Positions 52,461 to 62,508 of a DNA stretch of 64,000 nt are shown piece by piece. Numbering within the stretch: position 1 is the first letter of the stretch; each line of letters starts with the position of its first letter. Both the position numbers and the translations under genes were made by a program. Location: positions 347,501-411,500 of the forward strand of contig NZ_QBDX01000002.1 of assembly GCF_003129605.1 (NCBI RefSeq), given 5' to 3'. The notes under the pieces were generated by a model. It was not told where the DNA came from, did no database searches, and was given only the letters and a program-made list of their open reading frames with translations. The stretch comes from Hyphobacterium indicum. Its GTDB lineage: Bacteria > Pseudomonadota > Alphaproteobacteria > Caulobacterales > Maricaulaceae.

Positions 52461-52542
52461 AACCGTAGAAGAGAACAACCGTCTGACGGCTGTAGGGGAC
52501 GCGTCTTATAGGAGTGCCCGGCGAGATCGGCAACCGGATAAG

Positions 52543-52974
52543 TTAGTTCGCGTCCCGGGCCGCCAGTGCAGTATCCAGTTTGGCTTTGGCAGCCTCCAGG
52601 CGGCTGAGCATTGACCGTATTCCGTCACCTTCTGTCACAGGCGCATCGGCCGGAATAAAACGCTCGGCCAGCCGGGGCGCTTCCGGCAATACCGGTGCCG
52701 CACCATCCGCAAGGGAGGCAACCGCCGCCACGCCATGTTCGCGCAGGTATTTCTGCGCGCCCTTGATGGTATAGCCCTGCTCATACAGAAGCGTGCGGAT
52801 ACCTCGGAGCAATTGCAAATCGCCGGGCCGGTAGAGCCGCCGGCCGCCAGCGCGTTTTACTGGCTTGATCTGTGAAAAACGGCTTTCCCAGAATCGCAGG
52901 ACATGGGCAGGCAAATCCAGTTCATCCGCCGCCTCGCTGATGGTGCGGTAGGCATCTGGTGCTTTGTCTGTCAC
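52543..52974 (-). CDS. MerR-family transcriptional regulator
   Basis: 143 residues. N-terminal MerR HTH ([20 protein letters not shown], residues 11-30, then [13 protein letters not shown]), a coiled dimer region, and a short, non-metal-binding tail with no Cys. Genes of this type follow ihfA in many alphaproteobacteria. Starts at GTG 52974, five bases after the ihfA stop. Ligand unknown. Confidence 0.93.
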   Translation of the reverse strand: MTDKAPDAYRTISEAADELDLPAHVLRFWESRFSQIKPVKRAGGRRLYRPGDLQLLRGIRTLLYEQGYTIKGAQKYLREHGVAAVASLADGAAPVLPEAPRLAERFIPADAPVTEGDGIRSMLSRLEAAKAKLDTALAARDAN

Positions 52975-52978
52975 TCAA

Positions 52979-53284
52979 TCAGCCTTTCGAGTGACCCGCA
53001 TCGACCTTCTCCTTCAACACCTGGGAAGGCTTGAAGGTGAGAACCCGGCGTGGATCAATCGGAACTTCCTCACCGGTTTTCGGATTGCGTCCGATCCGGC
53101 CGCTCTTGTCACGGAGCAGAAAGGACCCGAACGAGGACAATTTCACAGATTCGCCATTTGCTAGAGAATCCGAAATCATTCCAAGCACCGATTGGACCAG
53201 GTCGGATGATTCCTGACGCGACAATCCGATATTCTGATGCACGGCATCTGCCAGATCTGCTCGCGTTACGGTTTTACCGGACAT
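52979..53284 (-). CDS. ihfA: Integration host factor subunit alpha
   Basis: 101 residues, standard. HU/IHF fold: [20 protein letters not shown] near 8-27, [28 protein letters not shown] (split) with the beta-arm and the intercalating-proline region [13 protein letters not shown] bends DNA in replication, recombination and transcription; it would also be needed by a tRNA-site integrase such as the one implied by the islet at 29.5 kb. Confidence 0.97.
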   Translation of the reverse strand: MSGKTVTRADLADAVHQNIGLSRQESSDLVQSVLGMISDSLANGESVKLSSFGSFLLRDKSGRIGRNPKTGEEVPIDPRRVLTFKPSQVLKEKVDAGHSKG

Positions 53285-53358
53285 GATATTCCCCCACTGG
53301 AAGAAGACAGGCTAGTCCCAACAGACCAGCCGCGTCAACGTGTTAGCACCCATTTGGA

Positions 53359-54321
53359 TTATATTCGCACTAAAGCTGACCCCCACGTCAACCCACCTCC
53401 TAATGCTTCCAGCAGGCACAGGTCGCCGGATTTGATCCGGCCATCGCTAACCGCCTGTGAAAATGCGAGCGGAACCGACGCTGCAGATGTGTTGCCGTGC
53501 CGGGCGACGGTGGAAATGACCCGGTCGCGGGAAATGCCGAGCTTGTCGGCAACACCTTCCAGAATCCGCTGATTGGCCTGATGCGGCACAAACCAGTCAA
53601 TATCGTCTATGGCAACATTCTCTCGCTCGATCAGGCGTGCCATGGAATTGGAAATCTTCATCACGGCGTGTTTGAACACGGCCGGACCTTCCATCGTCAG
53701 ATGGCCCGAGGACTGTGTTGAAGAAATACCGCCGCTGGTTTTCAGAAGGTCCGAATACCGGCCCTCGCAGCGCAAGTCATACCCCAGAAGACCCGTCTCT
53801 CCCTCCGATCGCTCCAGCACCCAGGCGCCGGCACCATCACCGAACAGCACGCAGGTGGTGCGATCTTCCCAGTTCAGGATCCGCGACATGGTTTCTGCGC
53901 CGATCACAAGCGCCCGGTTGAAAACGCCGCCTTTCAGCAGCCCGTCCGTGACCGCAAGCCCGTAGATGAAGCCGGAACAGACGGCCTGGATGTCAAATGC
54001 TGCGCCATGCCGGATTCCCAATCGGTTCTGGATCAGGGCAGCTGTGGAAGGAAACACCAGATCGGCAGTCGTGGTCGCGACAACAATCAGATCAATGTCA
54101 TCAGGGGACAGGCCTGCATCTTCCAGCGCGGCAAGCGCTGCCTTGTGGCCCAGATCGGCAGTCGTTTCGTCTTCGGCGGCGATGCGGCGTTCCGAAATCC
54201 CTGTCCGGGTCCGGATCCATTCATCATCCGTGTCCACAAAAGTCGCGATTTCGGCATTCGTCAGGATACGTTCGGGCAGGTAGCTCCCCTGCCCGGCCAC
54301 GCGTGAAATCAAACGGGTCAA
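53359..54321 (-). CDS. fabH: 3-oxoacyl-ACP synthase III
   Basis: 320 residues. It condenses acetyl-CoA with malonyl-ACP to start fatty acid synthesis. Triad: Cys115 in DIQAVCSGF, His247 in VPHQANQRI, Asn277 in ARHGNTSAAS. The ATG at 54321 overlaps the plsX stop by four bases, so translation is coupled. Operon plsX-fabH, with ihfA 74 bases after. Confidence 0.98.
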   Translation of the reverse strand: MTRLISRVAGQGSYLPERILTNAEIATFVDTDDEWIRTRTGISERRIAAEDETTADLGHKAALAALEDAGLSPDDIDLIVVATTTADLVFPSTAALIQNRLGIRHGAAFDIQAVCSGFIYGLAVTDGLLKGGVFNRALVIGAETMSRILNWEDRTTCVLFGDGAGAWVLERSEGETGLLGYDLRCEGRYSDLLKTSGGISSTQSSGHLTMEGPAVFKHAVMKISNSMARLIERENVAIDDIDWFVPHQANQRILEGVADKLGISRDRVISTVARHGNTSAASVPLAFSQAVSDGRIKSGDLCLLEALGGGLTWGSALVRI

Positions 54322-55379
54322 GAGACTGCTTCGCTTATGGCTTCTTCTGCCCGGGTCAGGCGCTCGAGATTGGCTTCTATTTCTGTGAGAAAGTGACTGC
54401 CGGCAATATCAATGGCCAGCCCGAGCGCGGTGGCAAAACCTTCACCATCGGTGCCGCCATGGCTTTTGACGACCATGCCGTTCAGGCCCAGCAATACCCC
54501 ACCATTGATGGACCTCGGATCCAGCTTGGCCCGGAGATGATCAAGACCACCCATACGCAGAAAAAGCGCACCGATTTTTGCGGTCAGTGAACTCGTAAAG
54601 GATTCGCGCATCCAGTGGGCGACCAGCTTGACCGTGCCTTCTGCGGTCTTCAGCGCAATATTGCCGCTGAAGCCGTCCGTGACGACAACATCGGTGGCCC
54701 CGAGCGAGATATCATCACCCTCGACAAAGCCATGATATCTGAAGTCAATTCCGGCCTCACGGATCAGCCGGTCGGCGGCACGAACCGTTTCATTCCCCTT
54801 CAATTCTTCCTGACCCACATTCAACAGCCCGACCGTTGGATGGGTCGATCCGTGAACGGCCCGGTGAAACGCCTCACCCATGATCGCGAATTCAACCAGC
54901 TGTTTGGGGCCGCATTCGACATTCGCCCCCACATCCAGCACGACAGTATGACCGCGCGGCGTTGGCCAGCTGGCGGATATGGCCGGGCGGTGAACGCCTT
55001 TTTTCATCCGCAGAACGACCTTGGATATCGCCATCAGCGCGCCGGTATTCCCGGCGGACACAACAACATCGGCCTCGCCATTCTTGACCGCAGTCAGCGC
55101 GTTCCACATTGACGAGCCCCGGGACCGCCGCACGGCTTCGCTCGGCTTGTCGGTCATCCGAACTTCCGAATCGGTGTGCTGGAGCGTGATGCGCTCGCGC
55201 GCCAACGGTGACGCCGCCGCAATCAGGGGAGTCAGCTGGGCTTCATCGCCATGCACCAGGAAACGGACCGGGGAATCGGGGCGGCGCGCCAGAATATGGC
55301 TGATGCCCTCAATCGCAACGGACGGGCCATTATCGGCCCCCATGGCATCAACGGATATGATCGGTGCTGAGTGGGTCAT
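54318..55379 (-). CDS. plsX: Phosphate acyltransferase PlsX
   Basis: 353 residues. It makes acyl-phosphate from acyl-ACP for phospholipid synthesis. Conserved: ISVDAMGADNGPSVAIEGI near 8-26, ADVVVSAGNTGALMAIS near 104, DVGANVECGPKQLVEFAIMG near 153-172, NVGQEELKG. Usually a DUF177 gene (and often rpmF) precedes plsX in alphaproteobacteria; none is found in the 106 bases between it and the bc1 chaperone gene. Confidence 0.97.
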   Translation of the reverse strand: MTHSAPIISVDAMGADNGPSVAIEGISHILARRPDSPVRFLVHGDEAQLTPLIAAASPLARERITLQHTDSEVRMTDKPSEAVRRSRGSSMWNALTAVKNGEADVVVSAGNTGALMAISKVVLRMKKGVHRPAISASWPTPRGHTVVLDVGANVECGPKQLVEFAIMGEAFHRAVHGSTHPTVGLLNVGQEELKGNETVRAADRLIREAGIDFRYHGFVEGDDISLGATDVVVTDGFSGNIALKTAEGTVKLVAHWMRESFTSSLTAKIGALFLRMGGLDHLRAKLDPRSINGGVLLGLNGMVVKSHGGTDGEGFATALGLAIDIAGSHFLTEIEANLERLTRAEEAISEAVS

Positions 55380-55485
55380 GCCTTAGCGGGTCTGGCGCGG
55401 ATAGTCAGGCGCATTGATTGAACCGGCGAGACCATATCCAAAGCCGGAACCGATGCAAGGCATCTGCACCACTTGTCGGCAGCCG

Positions 55486-56013
55486 TCAGAAATCGGCAAA
55501 TTCCAGCTGTTCCACGGCATGTCTTTCCAGCAGGGACAAGGCCGAAAGACGTTCAGCGCTGCGCTGGAAATAGTCTGCAAGACGGGGAGCCTGGGGATGG
55601 TGTTCATCGTCAAGGATATTCCGCCCGATGGCGGTGGCGAGCGTGTCGCGGTCGGCCGCGTCAGAAGCCGCCGCGTAACTCTTGAACCGCCCGTAGAAGA
55701 CTTCCGCCATGGCCCGGATTTTCTTGCCGATACTGGTGTCACCAATTCCCATTTCCCGCATGGCATAGTCCATGTCCTTGAAAAAGTGATCAAACAGGGC
55801 CTGGCCGGCGGCACGTCCCGCTTCGCCGTCCGCATTGAGCCGGGAGATGGCCAGAATGACATGCAGCGAGATCAGCTCGAACCGGCCCTCTGGCGTATCT
55901 GGCACACCGCCAACTGTATAGAATACCGGCTGGCGCGCAGCCGCGACAATCCGCTCATACAGGGCCTGTGTATGGCTTTTCGCCGCGTCCCGGCGTTTCA
56001 AGAATGACAACAT
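55486..56013 (-). CDS. Ubiquinol-cytochrome c chaperone (CBP3 family)
   Basis: 175 residues. It assists cytochrome b maturation in the bc1 complex, like mitochondrial CBP3/UQCC1. Conserved blocks: RQPVFYTVGGVPDTPEGRFELISLH (split near 27-51), FDHFFKDMDYAMREMGIGD near 74-92, and GKKIRAMAEVFYGR. Stands between plsX and bamE (divergent from bamE). Confidence 0.93.
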   Translation of the reverse strand: MLSFLKRRDAAKSHTQALYERIVAAARQPVFYTVGGVPDTPEGRFELISLHVILAISRLNADGEAGRAAGQALFDHFFKDMDYAMREMGIGDTSIGKKIRAMAEVFYGRFKSYAAASDAADRDTLATAIGRNILDDEHHPQAPRLADYFQRSAERLSALSLLERHAVEQLEFADF

Positions 56014-56111
56014 GCGATAGACACTCCCTCTTGGCGGGGCTTGAAGCTAAGGTCAGGCTCGGCTAGGTCAACGCGGCAGAGTATCCAGAACCGGGAGTTA
56101 GGGTTTAGTCC

Positions 56112-56600
56112 ATGAAGCGCGCATTGCTATTGGCTGTTGCAGCCGGATCCATTCTTGCTGCCGGTTGTACACCTGTCCTCCGGAATCACGGCTTTGTCTA
56201 TGTTGACGGCGAAGTCCCCGAAATCGTCCCGGGCGAGGATAATCAGGCCAGCGTTCTGGAACGCCTTGGCAGCCCGTCAACGCAAGGCGTCTTTGAATCG
56301 ACGACCTGGTATTACATGTCCGACACGCGGGAATCGCTGGCCTATCAGCGGCCGCAGACGAGCTACCGGCGGATACTTGAAGTCCGGTTTGATGATGCCG
56401 GTCTTGTGGCTTCCGTCGAGGAATACGGGCTGGAAGACGGGCGGCGCGTGGCGCTGGTCGATCGCGAAACACCGACTCCGGGCCGCGAAATGAGCGTTTG
56501 GGAACAGTTGTTCGGCAATATCGGCAGCCTGCCCACGGAACAATTCGGTGGCGAACAGAACCTGCCCGGCGGTGCCGGCGGTCCGAGACGCGATCAGTAA
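56112..56600 (+). CDS. bamE: Outer-membrane assembly lipoprotein BamE (SmpA/OmlA)
   Basis: 162 residues. Lipoprotein signal MKRALLLAVAAGSILAAGC with Cys19. The small BamE fold follows: VYVDGEVPEIVPGEDNQASVLERLGSPSTQG (split near 29-60), TWYYMSDTR, and VRFDDAGLVASVEEYGL near 91-107. Subunit of the BAM complex that folds outer-membrane proteins. The C-terminal tail after residue 120 is Gly/Pro-rich and longer than in E. coli. Ends at a shared terminator. Confidence 0.93.
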   Translation: MKRALLLAVAAGSILAAGCTPVLRNHGFVYVDGEVPEIVPGEDNQASVLERLGSPSTQGVFESTTWYYMSDTRESLAYQRPQTSYRRILEVRFDDAGLVASVEEYGLEDGRRVALVDRETPTPGREMSVWEQLFGNIGSLPTEQFGGEQNLPGGAGGPRRDQ

Positions 56601-56613
56601 TTTTCCGAGTGCA

Positions 56614-56655
56614 TAGCCACAAAAAAAGCCCCGGTCCGAAGACCGGGGCTTTCTT
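56614..56655. terminator. Bidirectional terminator between bamE and hppA
   Basis: 12-bp perfect stem AAAGCCCCGGTC/GACCGGGGCTTT (56625-56636 with 56641-56652) capped by CGAA. On the minus strand it is followed by a run of T, on the plus strand by CTTG after TTT, so it can stop both hppA and bamE. Confidence 0.9.
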
Positions 56656-56672
56656 GTACGCAGCAACAGCCG

Positions 56673-58841
56673 CTATTGATGCGCGATCACTGCCAGCAGC
56701 AGGAGTGCCACAATATTGGTGATCTTGATCATCGGGTTCACTGCCGGACCGGCCGTGTCCTTGTAGGGATCACCCACCGTGTCGCCTGTGACCGCTGCCT
56801 TGTGAGCTTCGGAGCCCTTCTCGTGCAGCACGCCATCGGAGTCGGTGAAACCGTCTTCGATCGCCTTCTTGGCATTGTCCCAGGCACCGCCGCCCGAGGT
56901 CATCGAGATGGCGACAAAAAGACCCGTCACGATCACACCCAGCAGCATGGCGCCAACAGCCGAAAGAGCCGGACCCGGTCCTGCGATCAGCATGATCGCG
57001 AAGAAGAGAACGACGGGTGACAGCACCGGCAGCAGCGACGGCACGATCATTTCGCGGATCGCCGCCTTGGTGAGCAGGTCAACGGCCCGGCCATAATCCG
57101 GCTTCACCGTGCCTTCCATAATGCCCGGATTTTCACGGAACTGACGGCGCACTTCCACAACGACCGACTGGGCTGCACGGCCAACAGCCATCATCGACAT
57201 GCCGCCGAACAGGAAGGGCAACAGGCCACCGAAGAGCAGACCGACAACGACATACGGATTGGACAGCGAGAAGTTCACAACATTCGCCGTAACTTCGGTG
57301 CCGCCATAAATCAGGTCCGCAAAGAAGCCTTCGCCATTCGCGGTCTCGATGAAGTGCTGGATATCCGCCGTATAGGCCGCGAAAAGAACCAGAGCGCCAA
57401 GCCCCGCCGAACCAATGGCATAGCCCTTGGTCACAGCCTTGGTGGTGTTACCGACGGCATCAAGTGCATCCGTCGTATTGCGGACTTCCTCGGGAAGCCC
57501 CGCCATCTCGGCGATACCGCCGGCATTGTCCGTCACCGGACCGAAGGCATCGAGAGCAACCACCATCCCGGCCAGCGCCAGCATGGTTGTCACGGCAATG
57601 GCAATCCCGAACAGGCCGGCCAGAACATAGGTGGCGATGATGCCGCCAATAATGACCAGAGCCGGCAACGCTGTGGATTCCAGCGAAACAGCCAGACCCT
57701 GGATGACGTTGGTACCATGCCCGGAGACCGATGCCTGAGCCACAGACCGCACCGGACGCTTGTCCACGCCGGTATAGTATTCGGTGATCCAGATGATCAG
57801 ACCCGTAACGGCCAGTCCGATACCGCCACAAAGGAACAGGTTCAGACCGGTGATCGAACTGCCGTCCATGATCGGGCCGAAGCCGTTCGGCAGCACATAA
57901 TAGATCGCGGCTGCAACAGCGGGCAATGACAGCACGGCCGACACCACGAAGCCCTTGTACAGCGCATTCATGATGTTGTTCGATTTGCCGAGCTTCACGA
58001 AGAAGGTCCCGATGATCGACGTCACGATACACACGCCACCAATGGCCAAAGGCAGGAACATCATGGCCGGAGCAGCAACACCTGCGAAGAAAATAGAGGC
58101 GAGAACCATGGTCGCGACAATCGTGACCGCATAGGTTTCGAACAGATCGGCCGCCATACCGGCACAGTCGCCGACATTGTCACCAACATTGTCAGCGATG
58201 GTCGCCGGGTTGCGCGGATCATCTTCCGGGATACCCGCCTCGACCTTGCCGACCATATCGCCGCCGACATCCGCACCCTTGGTGAAGATACCGCCGCCGA
58301 GACGCGCAAAAATCGAAATCAGGGACGCACCGAAACCAAGCGCAACCAACGCATCAATGACGACGCGCGGGTTTTCAGGCGGGAAAACTGCGGTGAGCAG
58401 ATAATAGTAAACCGCCACACCCAGCAAGGCGAGGCCCGCGACCAACATACCGGTCACGGCACCCGAGCGGAACGCCATGGACAGGCCGCCAGCAAGGCTG
58501 ATGGATGCGGCCTGGGTCGTCCGGACATTGGCGCGGACCGAAACCAGCATACCAATGAATCCTGCCATGCCCGACAGCACGGCACCGATGACGAAGCCGG
58601 CCGCTACAAGAAAGCCCAGCAAGAACCAGACAAGTACGGTGACGGCAACGCCGACCATCGCGATGGTCATGTATTGACGGCGAAGATAGGCATTTGCGCC
58701 TTCCTGAATCGCCGCAGCGATCTCTTTCATGCGGTCATTTCCGGCATCGGCTGCCAGAATCGACCGGCTCTGCACCACGCCGTACAGTACGGCAAGCAGG
58801 CCAGCCAGAATGACCAGTCCAAGTCCCAATTCCATATTCAT
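56673..58841 (-). CDS. hppA: Proton-translocating membrane pyrophosphatase, K+-independent type
   Basis: 722 residues, about 16 membrane helices. It couples pyrophosphate hydrolysis to proton export. Signature [20 protein letters not shown], then [18 protein letters not shown], and [16 protein letters not shown], with conserved catalytic Asp and Lys. Lys468 in [10 protein letters not shown] is the residue that marks K+-independent enzymes (Ala in K+-dependent ones). ATG 58841 follows AAAGG; an upstream in-frame start would add 41 non-conserved residues. Confidence 0.97.
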   Translation of the reverse strand: MNMELGLGLVILAGLLAVLYGVVQSRSILAADAGNDRMKEIAAAIQEGANAYLRRQYMTIAMVGVAVTVLVWFLLGFLVAAGFVIGAVLSGMAGFIGMLVSVRANVRTTQAASISLAGGLSMAFRSGAVTGMLVAGLALLGVAVYYYLLTAVFPPENPRVVIDALVALGFGASLISIFARLGGGIFTKGADVGGDMVGKVEAGIPEDDPRNPATIADNVGDNVGDCAGMAADLFETYAVTIVATMVLASIFFAGVAAPAMMFLPLAIGGVCIVTSIIGTFFVKLGKSNNIMNALYKGFVVSAVLSLPAVAAAIYYVLPNGFGPIMDGSSITGLNLFLCGGIGLAVTGLIIWITEYYTGVDKRPVRSVAQASVSGHGTNVIQGLAVSLESTALPALVIIGGIIATYVLAGLFGIAIAVTTMLALAGMVVALDAFGPVTDNAGGIAEMAGLPEEVRNTTDALDAVGNTTKAVTKGYAIGSAGLGALVLFAAYTADIQHFIETANGEGFFADLIYGGTEVTANVVNFSLSNPYVVVGLLFGGLLPFLFGGMSMMAVGRAAQSVVVEVRRQFRENPGIMEGTVKPDYGRAVDLLTKAAIREMIVPSLLPVLSPVVLFFAIMLIAGPGPALSAVGAMLLGVIVTGLFVAISMTSGGGAWDNAKKAIEDGFTDSDGVLHEKGSEAHKAAVTGDTVGDPYKDTAGPAVNPMIKITNIVALLLLAVIAHQ

Positions 58842-59010
58842 GGCGTTCAGCCTTTCGTCCCAATTCAATTTGACCGGGGAGGAAATGCTGTCTGGGCATG
58901 TTCGCGAATCAGCGAAGCACCCATCCCCCCCAAGGAAAGTGGCGGGAATATGCCCAAAGGCCATGGCGGGCGCAACACGCCCGGATGCAATGGATCAATT
59001 TACTGAAAAA

Positions 59011-59514
59011 TCACCGTAAAAGGCGGATATCTGGCGGTGTGATCACAATCCGCTCCACCACGCCTTCGCCAAATTGCTCCGCAAGCGCAATCAACCAGAC
59101 CTCCCGCATGCGGTCGACATCAATCGTGTCACCACTCTCGGCGGTCAGATTGGTGCGATGGCTCGCGCGGATCAGGCGGTCGAGGGCAATATGGGTATTG
59201 GCCTGAACATTACGGGCCTCGTTATTATGTGCGACCAAGAGGCGGGAATGAATGTAGGCATAACCCTGCAGCCGGTGATCCTCGACAAGTGGAACCACAA
59301 TCGCCGGCATGAAAATAACCCTTGGATTCCCTTCATCCACGCCCAATTCCTCCATGACACTGGCATGGCTGGATGCCTGACTGCCGGCTCCCTGATTCCA
59401 GTCGATATTAATGGCGGAGCTACTGCTCGAACTGCTACTGCCACCACCACCTGCATAGACAGCAGGCGTGAAAAAACAGGAGCCGAGGGCAAAGGCGAGG
59501 AGAAGGTTTTTCAT
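59011..59514 (-). CDS. Secreted protein with Gly-Ser run, unknown function
   Basis: 167 residues. Signal peptide MKNLLLAFALGSCFFTPAVYA, then GGGGSSSSSSSSA at 22-34, a flexible linker, then a domain: RVIFMPAIVVPLVEDHRLQG near 65-84 (VVPL/LQG strand as in FliL-like or membrane-associated folds), then IHSRLLVAHNNEARNV... and IVITPPDIRLLR at the end. I cannot name the family. It lies 24 bases downstream of thiL, possibly in its operon. Confidence 0.65.
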   Translation of the reverse strand: MKNLLLAFALGSCFFTPAVYAGGGGSSSSSSSSAINIDWNQGAGSQASSHASVMEELGVDEGNPRVIFMPAIVVPLVEDHRLQGYAYIHSRLLVAHNNEARNVQANTHIALDRLIRASHRTNLTAESGDTIDVDRMREVWLIALAEQFGEGVVERIVITPPDIRLLR

Positions 59515-59538
59515 GACCCGGACGATACACGTCCACGC

Positions 59539-60507
59539 TCAAAAATGCGTAAATCCGGTCTCTAAAATTTGAACGATATTGCCTTTTTCATCTCGCACGC
59601 TGACACCGCTTCCCTCTGAAATGCATCCGATATCCGTAACGGCGACACCGGCATTGCGTGCGGAAATGCGCAAAGCCTCCACCCGGTCAGCCGGACAACA
59701 GAACAGCATTTCATAATCATCCCCCCCGGTGATCAGTGAAATCATCGCATCCGTCCGCTTGTCCTGCCGGGCCAGCCAGTCCCGGGCAGCAGCCGACAAC
59801 GGAATATTCGCAAGCTGGAGGTCAACACTGACACCACTGGCTTTCGCCATATGCCCAGCATCCGAAATCAGACCGTCCGAGATATCCAGCCCCGCCGTTG
59901 CGCTGGTGCGTAACGTCTCAATCAAGGCGACAGGCGGCCGTGGCAGCAGATAACGGTCATTGAGGGAGTTCCGCTCTGTCTCCGGCAGGTCAAGCGCTTC
60001 AGACTGCAATCCGAGCCAGCCATCACCGATAGTGCCACTGACAAATACCCGGTCACCGGGCTGCGCGCCGCTGCGCCGGAGCGGCTGTGCCACCTCCCCG
60101 AAAGCCGTGATTGTGATCACCAGGCAGTCACCGCCCCGTGTGGTGTCCCCGCCTATCAGCGGCATGCCATAGCCTGCGGAATCCTCCGCCAACCCATCAA
60201 CGAATCGCTGCTGGTCCCGGGCCGACACAGTCTCTGGCCAGACAATAGATAAAAGGAAGGCATGTGGACGCGCCGCCATAGCGACAAGATCCGACACATT
60301 CACCCGCAACGCCTTGCGCGCGGCCATGTCCCAGGGATCATCCGTGCGGAAATGCACCCCCTGGATCAGCGTATCAGAGGTCACGACCAGACCGGATGAT
60401 GCGGCCAGAAAGGCAGCATCATCTGTCAGGCCGAAAGCGCCCTCGTAATCGGCGGCAAGCGGCGCCAGTGATTGCGCGATAAACTCGAATTCGCCGATCC
60501 GGCTCAC
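59539..60507 (-). CDS. thiL: Thiamine-monophosphate kinase
   Basis: 322 residues. It phosphorylates thiamine monophosphate to thiamine diphosphate. Motifs: TSDTLIQGVHFRTDDPWDMAARKALRVNVSDL (split near 43-75), LIGGDTTRGG, TGGDDYEMLF near 240. GTG start at 60507 overlaps the nusB stop (GTGA). The order nusB-thiL is common in alphaproteobacteria. Confidence 0.97.
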   Translation of the reverse strand: MSRIGEFEFIAQSLAPLAADYEGAFGLTDDAAFLAASSGLVVTSDTLIQGVHFRTDDPWDMAARKALRVNVSDLVAMAARPHAFLLSIVWPETVSARDQQRFVDGLAEDSAGYGMPLIGGDTTRGGDCLVITITAFGEVAQPLRRSGAQPGDRVFVSGTIGDGWLGLQSEALDLPETERNSLNDRYLLPRPPVALIETLRTSATAGLDISDGLISDAGHMAKASGVSVDLQLANIPLSAAARDWLARQDKRTDAMISLITGGDDYEMLFCCPADRVEALRISARNAGVAVTDIGCISEGSGVSVRDEKGNIVQILETGFTHF

Positions 60508-60959
60508 CCCGCCAGGCTTCCCGGCCGGATATCGCGGGTCAACCGGTCCAGAACCGCATTGATAAACGCCACTTCCTTGTCATCAAAAAAGGCGGCAGCC
60601 AGATCGACATAGGCATCCAGCAGCACGCGTGCGGGTGTCTCGGCGGCATGGGTCATCTCGAATACCCCGCACCGCAATATGGCGCGCAGTGTCGCGTCAA
60701 TCCGGTCCAGCCGCCATTTATCACTCAGGGCCGGAGCAATCTGTTGATCCAGCTGCGCCGTGGCTTTCACCGTTCCGGTCACAAGGGATTCAAACAGCTC
60801 GATATCGGCCGTATCCGATAGCCGGTGATCAAGAAACTGCCGCATCACCCGGTCTGCGGTACTGCCCCCCTGCTCTATCTGGTAGAGCGCCTGGACTGCC
60901 GCCATCCGGGCTTCCGGACGGGGCTTCAGTACAGGCAGGATATCTTCGCTCATTTCCAT
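60504..60959 (-). CDS. nusB: Transcription antitermination factor NusB
   Basis: 151 residues. Helical RNA-binding protein for rRNA antitermination. Conserved: RMAAVQALYQIEQGG near 18-32, DKWRLDRIDATLRAILRCGVFEM (split) near 80-102, and VLLDAYVDLAAAFFDDKEVAFINAVLD (split). Its ATG shares one base with the ribH stop. Confidence 0.96.
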   Translation of the reverse strand: MEMSEDILPVLKPRPEARMAAVQALYQIEQGGSTADRVMRQFLDHRLSDTADIELFESLVTGTVKATAQLDQQIAPALSDKWRLDRIDATLRAILRCGVFEMTHAAETPARVLLDAYVDLAAAFFDDKEVAFINAVLDRLTRDIRPGSLAG

Positions 60960-61384
60960 CAGGCAGCCCCGAATTTTTCACGCAGGCGAACCATGGCCAG
61001 ACAGGCGCGCGCTGCATCGCCGCCCTTGTCCTTGTCGCCCGCGCGCTTCATCGCCTGATCGCGGTTTTCAACCGTCAGAATGCCATTTCCAAGCGCAATC
61101 CCCTGCAGCGTCAAATCCATCAGCGCCCGGGCAGATTCTCCGGCGACATGGTCATAATGGCTGGTCTCGCCGCGAATGACGCAGCCCAGAGCCACATAGC
61201 CATCGAACCGCGTCCGGCTCCGGACCGCGGATGCAATTGCGCCCGGAATTTCCAGCGCGCCGGGAACCTCGACGATTTCCACTTCAGCATCGGCCAAGGC
61301 CGCCTGTGCACCCTTCAACAAGGCATCGCTGACCTCTTTATAGTAGGGCGCGACAACGACAAGGATGCGCGGTTGACCATTCAT
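60959..61384 (-). CDS. ribH: 6,7-dimethyl-8-ribityllumazine synthase
   Basis: 141 residues. Riboflavin branch, condenses ArP with DHBP. Motifs: [20 protein letters not shown] near 6-25, [14 protein letters not shown] near 40-53, [14 protein letters not shown] near 70-83 with the catalytic His. Overlaps ribBA by ATGA. RibE downstream in pathway lies two genes away. Confidence 0.97.
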   Translation of the reverse strand: MNGQPRILVVVAPYYKEVSDALLKGAQAALADAEVEIVEVPGALEIPGAIASAVRSRTRFDGYVALGCVIRGETSHYDHVAGESARALMDLTLQGIALGNGILTVENRDQAMKRAGDKDKGGDAARACLAMVRLREKFGAA

Positions 61385-62505
61385 GCGTCAAAATCTCCAA
61401 GCTGGATCGTCTCATGGATCGAAAGGCCATACCCCTCCAGTCCGACAATGGGTTGCGGTGCCGTTGTCAGCAAATCCATTTTGCCAACGCCGAGATCGGT
61501 CAGGATCTGGGCACCAATTCCGTATTCACGAAGCCGCCTTTCCTCGCGTTTTTCGTCGGGCTCTGTCGGCTTTGCACCAAAACGTTCGCGGATCGCATTG
61601 AGATTGCTTTCCCGGATAAACACCATCACCGCCGGGCCATCGTGCTGCGCCAGGGTCTGCATGGCGATTTCCACAAGGCCGGAACGCCGTCCGGTTGCCG
61701 CAATCACATCATCCACGAAACTGACCTTGTGCATCCGTACCAGCGTGGGGTGGTCGGCTTCCGGTTGCCCCTTCAACAAGGCCACATGCTCGAACCCGTC
61801 CACCAGGCTGCGATAGACAACGAGTTTGAATATCCCGCCCCAATGGCTTTCGAACGGCACTTCGGCGCGGCGCTCGATGAAAAGATCATTGCGGCGGCGA
61901 TAGGCGATCAGATCGGCGATTGTTCCGATCTTCAGTCCATGGAGCTGGGCAAAGGCCACAAGGTCGGGCATCCGCGCCATCGTGCCGTCTTCATTCATGA
62001 TCTCGCAGATCACCCCCGACGGATTGAGGCCCGCCAGCCGGGAAACATCGACCGCCGCCTCGGTATGCCCGGCCCGCACCAGAACGCCACCATCCCGCGC
62101 GACCAGCGGAAAGACATGGCCCGGCGTGACGATATCCTCCGCGCCTTTTCCGGGGTCGATAGCCGCGGCGATCGTGACGGCCCGGTCATGGGCGGAGATG
62201 CCCGTGGTTACGCCTTCCCGGGCCTCGATGGAAACGGTGAAGGCGGTCTGGTGCCGCGTCCGGTTGTGCGAGGACATCATTTCGAGCCCGAGCGCGCGCG
62301 CGCGCTCATCTGTCACCGAAAGGCAGATCAGACCCCGACCGTATCGCGCCATGAAGTTGACCGCATCCGGAGTGGCAAACTGGGCCGGAATGACCAGATC
62401 GCCTTCATTCTCGCGATCATCGGCATCGACCAGAATGAACATACGCCCGTTCCGGGCGTCTTCGATAATGTCTTCAATCGGGGAAAGCGGCGTATCGCTG
62501 GCCAT
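61381..62505 (-). CDS. ribB: 3,4-dihydroxy-2-butanone-4-phosphate synthase fused to a degenerate GTP cyclohydrolase II domain
   Basis: 374 residues. The N-terminal ~205 residues are a complete DHBP synthase ([15 protein letters not shown] near 25-39; [13 protein letters not shown] near 149). The C-terminal half has the GCHII fold outline ([44 protein letters not shown]) but has no cysteine at all, so the zinc triad (Cys in SECLTGDVFGSLRCDCG-type motif) is lost; GTP cyclohydrolase activity is not expected. Such hybrids with an impaired GCHII half are known (called RibBX). Confidence 0.93.
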   Translation of the reverse strand: MASDTPLSPIEDIIEDARNGRMFILVDADDRENEGDLVIPAQFATPDAVNFMARYGRGLICLSVTDERARALGLEMMSSHNRTRHQTAFTVSIEAREGVTTGISAHDRAVTIAAAIDPGKGAEDIVTPGHVFPLVARDGGVLVRAGHTEAAVDVSRLAGLNPSGVICEIMNEDGTMARMPDLVAFAQLHGLKIGTIADLIAYRRRNDLFIERRAEVPFESHWGGIFKLVVYRSLVDGFEHVALLKGQPEADHPTLVRMHKVSFVDDVIAATGRRSGLVEIAMQTLAQHDGPAVMVFIRESNLNAIRERFGAKPTEPDEKREERRLREYGIGAQILTDLGVGKMDLLTTAPQPIVGLEGYGLSIHETIQLGDFDA

Positions 62506-62508
62506 GCA

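Noticed and set aside
55383-55862. Open frame of 159 codons in the place expected for DUF177
   Set aside because: Most of it overlaps the bc1 chaperone gene in another frame and the translation is Pro/Arg/Ser-rich without family features.
58968-58984. Hairpin CGGGCG/CGCCCG between hppA and the Gly-Ser protein gene
   Set aside because: No T tract follows on either strand, so it was not called a terminator.
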